Of a DNA stretch of 64,000 nt, positions 47,117-58,147 are shown piece after piece. The notes beneath the pieces were generated by a model. The model had not been told where the DNA came from. It searched no databases and worked only from the letters and a program-made list of their open reading frames with translations. The translations under genes were made by a program, and so were the position numbers. The stretch is from Amaurobius ferox (taxonomy: Eukaryota > Arthropoda > Arachnida > Araneae > Amaurobiidae), in contig OX578133.1 in assembly GCA_951213105.1 (NCBI GenBank), positions 140,175,313 through 140,239,312 of the forward strand, in the 5' to 3' direction. Positions within the stretch are counted from its first letter, which is position 1; each line of letters starts with the position of its first letter.

Positions 47117-48097
47117 CAAGAAAGATCAATCATGCATAAAGCATTGATTATAAAACACTATTCAACTGTAATTTTATTTAAACATCTCTAAAATACGATA
47201 CATTCAGCGGTGATATTATTTTAATTATCTCAGAACTACTATAATCTATTTTACTTGGAAAATTAAAACCATTAAGGTAAAAGTACATTTTAACTCCATG
47301 CTTAAAATTTCATTCAAACTTTATTCAAATGATGTCATCGAAGTATAAATCGTCTGGCTCTCTATGTAAAAGCAATGAGTATTTCATTCATACACTTTTA
47401 TTCCAGACTCCAAAGTTATATAATTTTGCGTGAAAATTAATTCAGCAATTCTTATACAACTCATCTTACAATCACTAGTCTCCATTTTACATTAATTAAA
47501 ATTAGGCTTCATTGTTGAAATAACCAAAGTTTGAGGATCATTTAAACTTAAAAATATTGTAACTGTGTTGGCACAGAATATTGCACAGAAAAAATGCAAA
47601 AATAAAGCGGTTTTAGGATGGATGCAACACTAAATATAAATTTAAAAAAACTTTAAATATCACGATTTTGACACAAGATGGATGCCATATTTCATTTTGA
47701 TGCGGGTCAAGTGACTGGCCTCTTCATATTATATGGATGTCATTATTATTGTAATTTTTATTTAAAAAACTACCAAACATATTTTGCTCAAATTTTTTTT
47801 ATATATTTTATGGGATAATTTAAATATTTCCTAAAATTTTCGAAGCAATTTGGGAATTTTAACTTCGCTTAACAAATGTTTGAAAAATTAGGTCCCTATT
47901 CAATGTATTTTACTTTTTCAACCCAGGTTCAATTCAAAACTAATTGGGTGATATTATTCATTTACATTTCCATGCGTCCCACAGGCTGTCTCAACAACAT
48001 ACTAAAATTTCATTTTCATAAAGTCATTTTTACGGCAGTTATCGTTCAAACGGATAGACAGACAGACAGAATGAACAAAGTCATAAACACTTTTTAA
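47117..48097 (-). mobile_element. Family C element, shortened
   Basis: From 'caagaaagatcaatcatgc' to 'gtcataaacacttttt', where it breaks off inside the terminal stem-loop. A short GACA run lies at 48055-48070. CACGTG has decayed to CAAGTG (47708). Confidence 0.58.
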
Positions 48098-48465
48098 AAA
48101 AATCATTAAAATCCATCATGTTGTTCAAGAGATATTTAAATTAGAAGAGTTTAATAAACATTTTCCCTTTTATATATTAAATTAAATCTCGAGCGAGTGA
48201 ATTTTCCGACCGTTAATAGTTCGCTGGAAAATGATCAATGGCATCTTAGAGGACGGAGAGATTCTTTGATCTGCACCACGAGTCTTATAATTGCGTCGGA
48301 GGAAGATACTGTTAATAGCAATTAAACCGGACGCTTAATATCTTTCCTAATCATTAGCTCATAACGTTCAACTGTTATTGATTCGAAAATATTAGATATG
48401 TGTAGTACGTTTAATTAAAATGCGGATTTCTGGATTTCTGGATATCTTAATATGTTTATGTAAAC
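48098..48465. other. Gene-free spacer
   Basis: Nothing recognised. Confidence 0.45.
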
Positions 48466-48660
48466 CAGGGCTGCTCATACAAGTTGTGGGCCTTCATACA
48501 AACATTTTTCGTGCCATCTCCTTATGAATTTTGCATGCCTTCAACTCTTTAAAAAAGTGTTGTCGGGGCCTTTTTGACGCCCCTCCCCCCACTCGAGTTT
48601 CATAAGTCCCCGAATCGGCGGCACTGTGTGTACATTCTGTAAAATGACTGAGCAGCCTTT
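48466..48660. mobile_element. Possible small hAT-like MITE
   Basis: Left end CAGGGCTGCTCATACAA; right end TGAGCAGCCTTT, whose complement shares GGCTGCTCA with the left. The interior is GC-richer than its surroundings. A matching end lies inverted at 15952-15994. CAGGG termini suggest hAT, but an 8 bp target duplication is not clear. Confidence 0.4.
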
Positions 48661-49644
48661 AGTAAATTAACAATCGAATGTGTTCAACTCATGACTGTCT
48701 CTACTGATTAAAAATATTGATATCGTGAATTAATCACTTTGTAATGAGTATTTTATTGTTTGATAAAATAAATTATATCGTTTTAAGATATTTACAAATT
48801 AAATTATAATTTATTCGTGGAATTAATTTTCATTTTTACTTATAAAAAGAATATTACATAATTTAAGTATTTTTCTTGGATTTAACAAATATCTCTCAAT
48901 TTTCCATGCTTCAGTTATTCACAATCCCGAATGCAAAAATAAATATTAGTTTTGGGTCATACACATTTCTTTTACAATGCAAAATGCAATGGTTGAACAG
49001 TCCCACTTTTTGGAAACTTTTTCAAAATTCTCTTTTCTATCCCTGCCTATTTTCCATAGGAGGGAAAAGCAGGGATTTTTCTTATCTCAGGGAATCCCAA
49101 AACTGAATTCATTGATCATGAGAGCTATTTCATGCCAAAGTAAAGTTTAAATCGATAAATGGTTTATTTTATCGTGTTATTATTTCTTTATAAATGTACC
49201 AAACTTCATATTTTTGTAGGCGATAGTTTTTACGGAACGAGACAGAGAAATCGCTAAACGTGCCTATACGAAAAAATAGTTTACTTCAGAAGTGCATAGA
49301 AAGTAAAATATCTCAACTACATTGAAATTAAAAAAAAGGGACTCCGTCCTGCAAAAATTCACCCATGTAGGTACCTGCCTGCAAAAATACATGATCTTGC
49401 TATTATTAGTCTATCCAGGACGCGAACTCGCAGCTCAAATATTTTGTCTTTGAATTTGACATTGAATATTTCTTAAACTACAATATACATAAAAAAAAAC
49501 AGTTTATTTCAGCATATTCTCCAAAGCTTTTTCTACAAGTGTACCAAATTTTATATTTTTATATGCAATAGCTTTTGCGGTACGAAGCAAAGAGTCTCGA
49601 GAAGCAAGGAATTTGTGAAATAGCGGCGTCGGCAGCTACTTTTT
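48661..49644. repeat. Low-repeat stretch with an imperfect ~340 bp repeat
   Basis: 49185-49265 and 49525-49605 are similar ('tgtaccaaa-tt-atattttt', 'gcgatagtttttacgg' versus 'gcaatagcttttgcgg'). This is a diverged dispersed or tandem repeat of unknown kind. No gene seen. Confidence 0.5.
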
Positions 49645-50941
49645 TTAACACTTTATAACATAGTTGAAAAGTGTTTATGACTTTGTTCATTCTGTTTGTC
49701 TGTCTGTCTGTCTTCCCGTTCACCCGATAACTGTCGTAAAAATGACTTTATCAAAAAAATGTTAGTACGTTGTTCAGACGGTCTGTGGGGCGGGAATATA
49801 AATGAATAATATCACCCAATTAGTTTTGGACTGACTCCGGGTTGAAAAAATGAAATACATTGAACCCTATGAGACCTAGTTTTCCAAACATTTTTTAAGC
49901 GAACTTAAAATTCACAAATTGTTTCGAAAGTTTTAGGAAATATTCAAATAATCCTATAAAAAATATGAAAAAAATTTCAGCAAAATATATTCGATAGTTT
50001 CTTAAATAAAAATTAAAATAATAATTACACCCATATTATATGAAGAGATCACGTGAACCACTTCAAAATAAAATATGACACCCGTCAAAATCGTGATTTT
50101 TAAAATTATTTTTAATTTATATTTAGTGATGTATCCGTCCTAAAACCGCTTTTTTTTTGCTTAATTTCTGTGCATCTACTTTCTAAAACAACGCAATTAC
50201 AATATATTTGAGTTTAAATGATCTTCAAACTTTGATTATTTCTACAACGAAGCCTAATTTTCCCTTATGGAGGATATAAACACATAAAGATGTAGGATGA
50301 GTTGTATAAGAATTGCTGAATTTCTTTAACGCAAAATTATTTAGCTCTGGAGTCTGCAATATAGCTGATATAAATGAAACATTCATTGATTTTACATAGA
50401 GAAGCATACGATTTTAAAGCAGACTTTTTCGATGAAGTTTTAAGCATAGAGTTAAATTACTTTTACCTCCATGGTTTTAAGTTTTTAAATAAAATAAACT
50501 ATTGTAGTATTGTGATGAATGAAAGGAAGGGAATAAAAGTGCATGAATGAAATATTTACAGCTTTTACATAGAGAGCCAGGCGATTTATATTTTAATCAC
50601 GTCATTTGAATAAGGTTCATTTTTTTCGATGAAGTTTTAAGTTTTCAAATATAATAAATTATTGCAGTATTGTGATAATTTTAAAAGTATACCGCTGAAT
50701 GTATCACACTTTAGAGATGTTTAAACCAGGCGATTTATATTTCAAGGACGTCATTTGAATAAAGTGCATTTTTTTGAATGAAGTTTTAAGTTTTCAAATA
50801 TAATAAATGAATGTAGTACTGTGCTAATTTAAAAAAATATTACCGCTGAATGTATCGCATTTTAGAGATGTTTAAATAAAATTGCATTGCAATTGGAAAG
50901 TGTTTCATAAATAATGCTTTATGCATGATTGGTCTTTCTTG
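49645..50941 (+). mobile_element. Family C element, full length
   Basis: TTAACACTTTATAACATAGT at the start with its stem-loop partner AAAAGTGTTTATG, GTCT run 49690-49712, 'gataactgtcgtaaaaatga', a single CACGTG (50050), ~100 bp subrepeats, end 'gattggtctttcttg'. Opposite in orientation to the copy at 52062-53518, with low-copy sequence between. Confidence 0.62.
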
Positions 50942-51022
50942 CTTTTAATATAGAGAGATTCCTCAAATGATACATACATGTCGAATTTCGCGGATGTAGC
51001 GCAATTACTTATGCGTGAATAT

Positions 51023-51105
51023 ACAAGTATTACCTTCCCGGCCGTCCAAATAGTTGCTCTTAGTCCTCTGGACGAGTCGGACGGTCTGGGTCTTCAACAA
51101 GTATT
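51023..51105 (+). mobile_element. SINE tail fragment with 9 bp target duplication
   Basis: ACAAGTATT at 51023-51031 and 51097-51105 brackets 65 bp ending 'gtcggacggtctgggtcttc', the 3' end of the SINE at 44186-44453 in plus orientation. It starts within the SINE body ('cttcccggccgtcc'), so it is strongly 5'-truncated. Confidence 0.75.
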
Positions 51106-52061
51106 GTTTTGCAATAAAGTGTATTTACGTTCCTTTTATAGAGACTAACATACATCATACGTATATTCTGAAAATTCCATAAAAACATATTGAGAAGTTT
51201 CAGAATTAGCTTGGGCGCAATGTCTAAATCATATTTGGAGTAAAACGACTTTAGGATTTCTCAACTCTTGTTTACTTTTAGAACCGAACACATTTTTTGT
51301 TATAACTACAGTAAATATATACATTTTTTTTATGCGGTTGCTATTACAATGTGGAGCTCATGTCTTTATACATGTTTAGTTTTTGAAAAAAAATCTATTT
51401 TTTTAAAGGTTTTACAGTCTTATGACCCCTTAAAAGAATTAATAAGAAATACAATACCATAACTGTTTAAAGCAAAAGTTCAACTCTTTTCTGTAACCTG
51501 AAATGTAAATATTAAGAGAAGATGTCAAATATTATAAAATAAGGAATCCATCCAAAACATATTATTCTTAACTTTGTCCAAGTCATAAATTCGAAAGAAT
51601 CATCTGAAGATTCAGTTTTTCACGCGCGGGGGCACATGGAATATGGTTCAGTGGGTTTGCATAAACAACAGGCAGTAAATGGCCGGCTGCTGTATTAACA
51701 TCTATCAATAGAATGGGGGGTTAACCTAATATTGAAAATAAGTTCAAAATAGACCACAAATCAGCTCTGAGAGAAAGCAGGAAGCGTAATAAAGTATTAT
51801 AAATTAATATTTATTAGAAATTAATTGTAATTATTAAAGTCTCAGCAATATGCTAGTAATTTACTGGTGTTGTTAGCAAACCAACTAAAATTAATAACTG
51901 CAAATTTATTTTGCAAATTATTTTAATATGTAATTTCAAAGTACTACTAATAATAGTAATAATAGTGATAAAAATAATAGTAATAATTTTGTTCTGATGT
52001 ACTCATATTGTCTCTCAAAAAGTCAAAGCGTTTTTCAGGAAAATTCAGAGACAAAATAAAA
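51106..52061. other. Gene-free stretch
   Basis: Low-copy AT-rich DNA with an AAT/AGT-rich run at 51940-51990. No coding signal. Confidence 0.45.
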
Positions 52062-53518
52062 CAAGAAAGATCAATCATGCATAAAGCATTGATTATGAAA
52101 CACTTTCCAACTTCAATGCAATTTTATTTAAACATCTCTAAAATGCGATACATTCCTCGGTAATATTTTTAAAATTATCAAAATACTACATTAATTTATT
52201 ATACTTGAAAACTTAAAACTTCATGGAAAAAAATGAACTTCATTCAAATGATGGCATTGAAATAAATATAAATTGCCTGGTTAAAGCATCTATAAAATGC
52301 GATACATTCCTCGGTAATATTTTTAAAATTATCATAATACTACAATAATTTATTATATTTGAAAACTTCATCGAAAATAAATGAACTTTATTCAAATGAC
52401 GTCATAGAAATATAAACCGCCTGGCTCTATAAAAGCAACATTTCATCCATGAACATTTTTCCATTCCTTTCATTCATCCCAATACTATAATAATTTATTT
52501 TATTTAAAAACTTAAAATTATAGAGGTACAAGTAATTTAACTCTATGCTTAAAACTTCATCGAAAAAATCATCTTCTTCTCTGTTGTTGTTGTTGTTGAG
52601 ACCCAGACAGTCCGACTTACCAGAAAGATCTTCTTCTCTGTGTAAAATCAATCAGTGTTTCATTCATATCAGCTATATTGCAGACTCCATGATAAGCTAT
52701 ATTGCAGACTCCATTGCAGACTCCTGAATAATTTTGCGCTAAAGAAATGCAGCAATTCTTATGCAACTCACTTTACATCTTTTGCTGTTTACATTCTCCA
52801 TAAGTGAAAATTAGGCTTCGTTGTAGAAATAATCAAAGTTTGATGATCATTTAAACTCAAATATATTGTAATTGCATTGTTTCAGTATGTAGATGCACAG
52901 AATTTAAGCAAAAATAAAGCGGTTTTAGGACGAATACAGCACTAAATATGAATTAAAAAAAAACTTTAAAAATCACGATTTTGACACAAGATGGATGCCA
53001 TATTTTATTTTGAAGTGGGTCACGTGATCTCTTCATATAATGGTCACGTGATCTCTTCGTATAAAGGGTGTAATTATTATTTTAATTTTTATTTAAAAAA
53101 TTACTGAATATATTTTGCTGAAATTTTTTTATATATTTTATGGGATAATTTAAATATTTCCTAAAACTTTCGAAGCAATTTGTGAATTTTAAATTCGCTC
53201 AAAAATGTTTGAAAAATTAGGCCACATAGGGTTCAATGTCTTTCATTTTTTCAACCCGGGTTCAATCCAAATCTAATTGGGTGATATTATTCATTTATAT
53301 TCCCATAGGTCCTACAGACCGTCTGATAAAGTCATTTTTACGGCAGTTATCGTGATAACGGACAGACAGACAGACAGACAGACAGAAAGAATGAACAATA
53401 TCATAAACACGTTTCAGTTATGTTGTAAAGTGTTAATTATTGTGCTAACGGACGGACAGACAGACAGACAGAATGACCAAAGTCATAAACACTTTTCAAC
53501 TATATTGTAAAGTGTTAA
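52062..53518 (-). mobile_element. Family C element with duplicated terminal module
   Basis: From 'caagaaagatcaatcatgc' to 'attgtaaagtgttaa'. Two CACGTG sites (53028 and 53045). The terminal module (GACA run, 'gaatgaccaaagtcataaac', stem-loop, 'gttgtaaagtgttaa') occurs twice, at 53346-53437 and 53438-53518, so this copy has two adjacent termini. A SINE fragment is inserted at 52584-52627. The 77-codon frame at the end is a shadow. Confidence 0.65.
52571..52640 (-). mobile_element. 44 bp SINE tail with 13 bp target duplication
   Basis: ATCTTCTTCTCTG at 52571-52583 and again at 52628-52640, exact. Between them only (TTG)n and 'agacccagacagtccgac' with a few bases more, that is, the last ~44 bp of the SINE on the minus strand. 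It interrupts a family C element, so it is younger than that element. Confidence 0.85.
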
Positions 53519-53549
53519 AAAAAATGACAAATGCACCTTTTAAAGCATA

Positions 53550-53700
53550 AAAATAAAATGAGCACATTGTAAAATATAAATTATAAGAAAAACAAGTTTT
53601 TCAGTGTCTTTGTTTATACAACAGTGGCGCATGGGAAAAGTAGAAAATAAATTTTAACCACATACGAAAGTGAACCAAAGTGAGGGGAAAGGCAGATTTA
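53550..53700 (+). repeat. Repeat flanking the Helitron cluster, left copy
   Basis: 'taagaaaaacaagtttttca', 'cagtggcgca' and 'aataaattttaaccac' recur in the same order, inverted, at 61590-61710, just outside the right edge of the Helitron cluster. Confidence 0.6.
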
Positions 53701-54059
53701 ATTCAAAATAATACTATAAAAATCTCATCTTTTGATAGTATGCAAAACCCCCCAAACTGCTTAAACTCTAAATGTGCAACAAACTGCCACACTAGGAGCT
53801 AGGACAAATAATAAAAAAGTAGTAAATAAAAACCTCGAACCTCCAATTAGGGTAACTGAATTAATGTCACAGTATGATGATAAGAACCACATTTTGAAAT
53901 TGGAGATTAAAGGCGCTTCGCGCCTGGTGCTCTGTTCTGTACGACACTCGACTTTCAGTATGCAAAACTGACAAAGGGGAATGAATGCGTAGACAGATGA
54001 AATAGTTTGGACAATTTTGCATAACACAAATTTCAGATAACGATAAGGTTTATATAGTA
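53701..54059. other. Gene-free spacer
   Basis: The 122-codon minus frame overlapping it (53761-54129) has no motif and runs into a Helitron end. The GC-raised patch at 53910-53945 is too short to interpret. Confidence 0.4.
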
Positions 54060-54705
54060 TTAGCAATATACCTGTTCTTCGTACGGAGTATATAATATAA
54101 AGAAACTTAAAATTCACGATTATGTGCAAATTCCTACAGTATACTACATGACATTGTTAATCAAAATATTCTACTGAAATATTGAATTTAATGATCCTAA
54201 AAAGAAGTTTAAGAATAATTGTTCTCGATATACAAAATTATCTTCACGAGCAGATCTGAAGAATAAAACATCCTGGTTCCGTTTGTAAAGAAATTTACAA
54301 AAAATATGAAGTTGAACCAATATATACAAAATAAAAGGGATAAAATTGTATAGAACCCGTACTATTTATATTCGCGAATTAGTAAACGATTGCACTTACT
54401 ACAGCATATGAGTTTGTAAAATCTTTGCCAAAATAAAACAGATGACGTAATAAATTGAAAATATTAACAATCCTGTAATCTTTAAACCTAAAGGCCTTAA
54501 TTGATTCCAATATGTCAAAATATCTGCCAATATACTTGTACTACTTATATTCTCGTAGATTACAAGATATACCCGTGCATTTGTAGAAGATTACCCATAC
54601 TACGTACAATATATGAGCTTCAACAATTTTTGCAAAAATAAAACAATTGCGTAATAAATTGAAAATATATATAGTTCCCGAATCAATAATCCCAGAAATT
54701 ATCAA
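54060..54705 (-). mobile_element. Family A Helitron 3' part, interrupted
   Basis: On the minus strand it ends ...CCGTACGAAGAAC, AGGTATATTG, CTAA at 54060, followed by host T. CTAA fits the CTRR rule. It runs only to 54705, where another Helitron begins at A|TC, so that later element is inserted in it or abuts it in opposite orientation. Confidence 0.65.
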
Positions 54706-54727
54706 TCTATATAAATAAAAATGAAAA

Positions 54728-54789
<62 letters not shown>

Positions 54790-57700
54790 ACACCATCACG
54801 GGAGAACGGCTGAACCGAATTTGATGAAATTTTGTGGGTAGCCCAGAAATAGCCCCACTTAAAATTATATCCGTGTTTTGAGTTTTTACGACCAGTGGTT
54901 CTCGAGATATTAGTAAAAAACGAAATTTTCGTTTGTCTCATCATCACGGAAAAACGGCTGAACCGAATTTAATGAAATTTGGTGAATAGCCTTGAAATAT
55001 CCCCCCATAAATTTTGTCCAAGTTTCGAGTTTCTAAGACCTGGGGTTGTCGAGATATTAGTGAAAAACGGAACTTTTTCCTAGGAGTTCTACTCCCTAAC
55101 TCCGTGGTTTATCCAAACGAAAAGCTTGAAAATCGTTTGAAAGTGAATTAAAATTTAATCTCTGAGTTTGATGGGAGATTTTTTGCGTTAATTAGTCACT
55201 TTCTGAAAACATGAATTGTTTGAAACATGATTTAAAGGGGAAATCTATCTCCATGGTTCATGGTTTATTTAAAACAAGCTTTTACGGAACAATGAGAAGT
55301 ATAGAGAAATCAAAATCGTTATTTAATTTCGCAGTTTATGTTATAAGACATGACATATTTAACATGTTATAAGATTCTATCTTATATCATGTTACTCAGA
55401 AACGCAATTAAATTAAATCTGTCTGTTAATTTTAATAATTATTTTTTCGATTTGAATAATAAATAAATGGATATAAAAATATATTTTAGAAAAGAACGAT
55501 TTGATTTTTCTTATAGCATTTTTGACTGGATAATATCAATAACGGTCTTCAGGTTTAAAAATTATTATTATTTATATTTTCGGGGATTATTGATTCAAGG
55601 ATTATTGATATTTTCAAGTTATTATGCAATTATTTTATTATGACAAAAATTGTTTAAACTCATATATTGTATGTTGTACGAATCTTCTACAAATACACGT
55701 GTATATCTTTTAATCTACGAGAATATAAGTAGTACAGGTATATTGACATATGTTTTGATATATATTGGCATATATTGGAATCAATTACGACCTTCTGGTA
55801 TAAAGAGTACGGATATTATTGATGTTTTCAATTTATTACGTCATCTCTTTTATTTTGGCAAATATTTTTGAGACGCATATTGTAATACGGGTAATCTTCT
55901 ACTAACACATTGGCATATTTTCTGATCTGCGACAATATAATTAGTACGGGGTTGCATATATTCATTCAATTCCTATTTTTTCTTCTGTAAATTTGCTTAC
56001 AAAAGGGGGCAGGATGTTTTATTCTTCAGATCTGATCGTGAAGATAATTTTGCATAGTGAGAACATATATTCTTAAACTTCTCTTTAGGAGCAATAAATT
56101 TAATGTTTTAACAGAATTTGCACATGATTGCGAACTATAAGTTTCTTTAAATTATACACTCCGTACGAATAACGGGTGTGCTGTTAGTGGTTAATAAATT
56201 TTAACATTTTAGGAGGATATATCATGTTGCTCGGCATCGCAATTAAATTAAATGTGTTTGTTAATGTTTTTATTATTTTTTTCGATTTAAATAATAAATA
56301 AATGGATAAATGGATATAAAAGTATATCTTATGAATGGACGGTTTGATTTTTCTTTTAATTATATTAATTGCTGACTGCGTACATCAATTTCATTTATTT
56401 TGGCAAAGAGTTTTCAAGCTTATATCGTATTTAGCTACTAAAGTCATATATTGTGTTTAGCCAAGAAATTCATATAGCCGATTGTTGAAACAGAAAAAGA
56501 GTAGAGCGGGTATATCTTCTAATACAATTGTAGTGTTTTCATTTAGTATATTGAAACGGGATAAGAATGTTTCATTCGGATCTGCAAATTCAAAGCTACG
56601 AATTTGGAGGGATATCGCTAATTTGACAACTTTTCTTAAACTTTGCCAAATTGACGGAAATGTCGCCAAATTGATATAAACGACACACAAACAGCTGCCA
56701 TAAACCTTCGGGTTGGTCGTGTGGCTTGTGTCTTCTACATATCAATGAAATTTTTTTTTGTTTTGTTAGAAGAGAGTACTGAAATGATGTTTGGTTAGCA
56801 TTTATCTGTCAGACCAACCATCCTACTTAGTAATACATTTAGCGAATTTTTAAAATGTCACCAAATTGATAAAAATGTTTTCAAATCTATAAAAATATCT
56901 TGAAATTGATAAAATTGCGCTACATAAATGATATTAATTGTTTTTTGTTAGGGGATAGTATTGTGATGATATTTCGTCAATTTGTCGCAAAGTGGAACTG
57001 TCAGTTCTACAGTCCCACTTGGCGATAAATTTGGCGATTTTTTAAAATGTCGCTAATTTGACGAAACTGTCGCCAAATGTTCCATAGAAATATAACTATT
57101 TAGACGATATTTTTTCTACCAATTTATTTGAAGCAAATGATATCATGTCGCTTAGCAACGGATTTAAATCCAATGTGTTTATGCGGCAGACGATTTTTAT
57201 TAAATCCTTTCCGATTTGAATAATGAAGATATGTATATAAAATAAATTTCATTGCCATTTCATTTTGGACTGGATAATATCAATTATACTCTTCAGGTTT
57301 AAACATTATTATTATTGATAATTTCCGGAATTATTGATTCAGTGATTATTGATATTTTCAAGTTATTACGCCATTGTTTTATTGCGGCAAAAATTGCTGA
57401 CACACGCATATTGTACGTTGTACGAGTAATCTTCTAGGAATGCACGGGTATATCTTCTAACCTACGAGAATATAAGTAGTACAGGTATATTGGCATATAT
57501 TTTGACATATATTAGCATATATATTGGAATCAAGTACAGTCTTCTGGTATGAAGATTACGGGGATTAATTATATATTCAATTTATTACGTCGTCTGTTGT
57601 ATTTTACCAAAAAACATTTGAGACTCATATTGCAAAACGGGTAATCTTCTACTAATAATCGGACATTATAAGTAGTACGTGTATATCTTCCCATATAATT

Positions 57701-58144
57701 TTAGCACTTTAATTTTGACATATATTGGAATAAATGACTGTCTTCAGATTTAAAGATTACGGGTTTATTGGTATTTTCAATTTATACATGTAATCTACTA
57801 ATACAGGTTATATTTTCTAATATTCGCGTATATAATTAGTACGGGTCCCATACAATTTTAACGCTTTTATTTTGCATATATTGATTCAATTCCATATTTT
57901 TTTTTTATATTTGCTTACATAAGGGGTCCAAGATGTTTCATTCTTCAGATATGTCCATGAAGATAATTTTATATAGCGAGAACAGAGATTCTTAAACTTC
58001 TTTTTAGGAGCATTATATTAAATATTTTAACAGAATATTTTGATTAAACATGTCATTTAGTATACTATAAGAATTTGGGCATGATTATGAATTTCAAGTT
58101 TCTTTATATTATATACTCCGTACGAAGAACGGGTATGCTGCTAG
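54706..58144 (+). mobile_element. Composite family A Helitron (3.4 kb)
   Basis: 5' TCTATATAAATAAAA after host A at 54705, then a long GTCT array (54727-54783) and two CATCACGG modules. An internal decayed 3' end (hairpin CCGTACGAATAACGG at 56161-56175, TTAG at 56187) is followed by more sequence and a sound 3' end, hairpin plus GGGTATGCTGCTAG, at 58144. 54705-57368 is a near-identical inverted copy of 1-2652. Two similar 3' segments (about 55430-56187 and 57230-58144) suggest that the first 3' end was bypassed and downstream sequence captured. No Rep-helicase gene. Confidence 0.72.
54727..54783. repeat. (GTCT)n microsatellite
   Basis: About fourteen GTCT units at the fixed position just inside the family A 5' end; longer than in the left-edge copy (2586-2629). 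Confidence 0.95.
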
Positions 58145-58147
58145 TGA

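Noticed and set aside
48466..48660. Firm assignment to hAT
   Set aside because: Only 9 bp of the ends match and the flanking 8 bp agree poorly; kept as a low-confidence feature.
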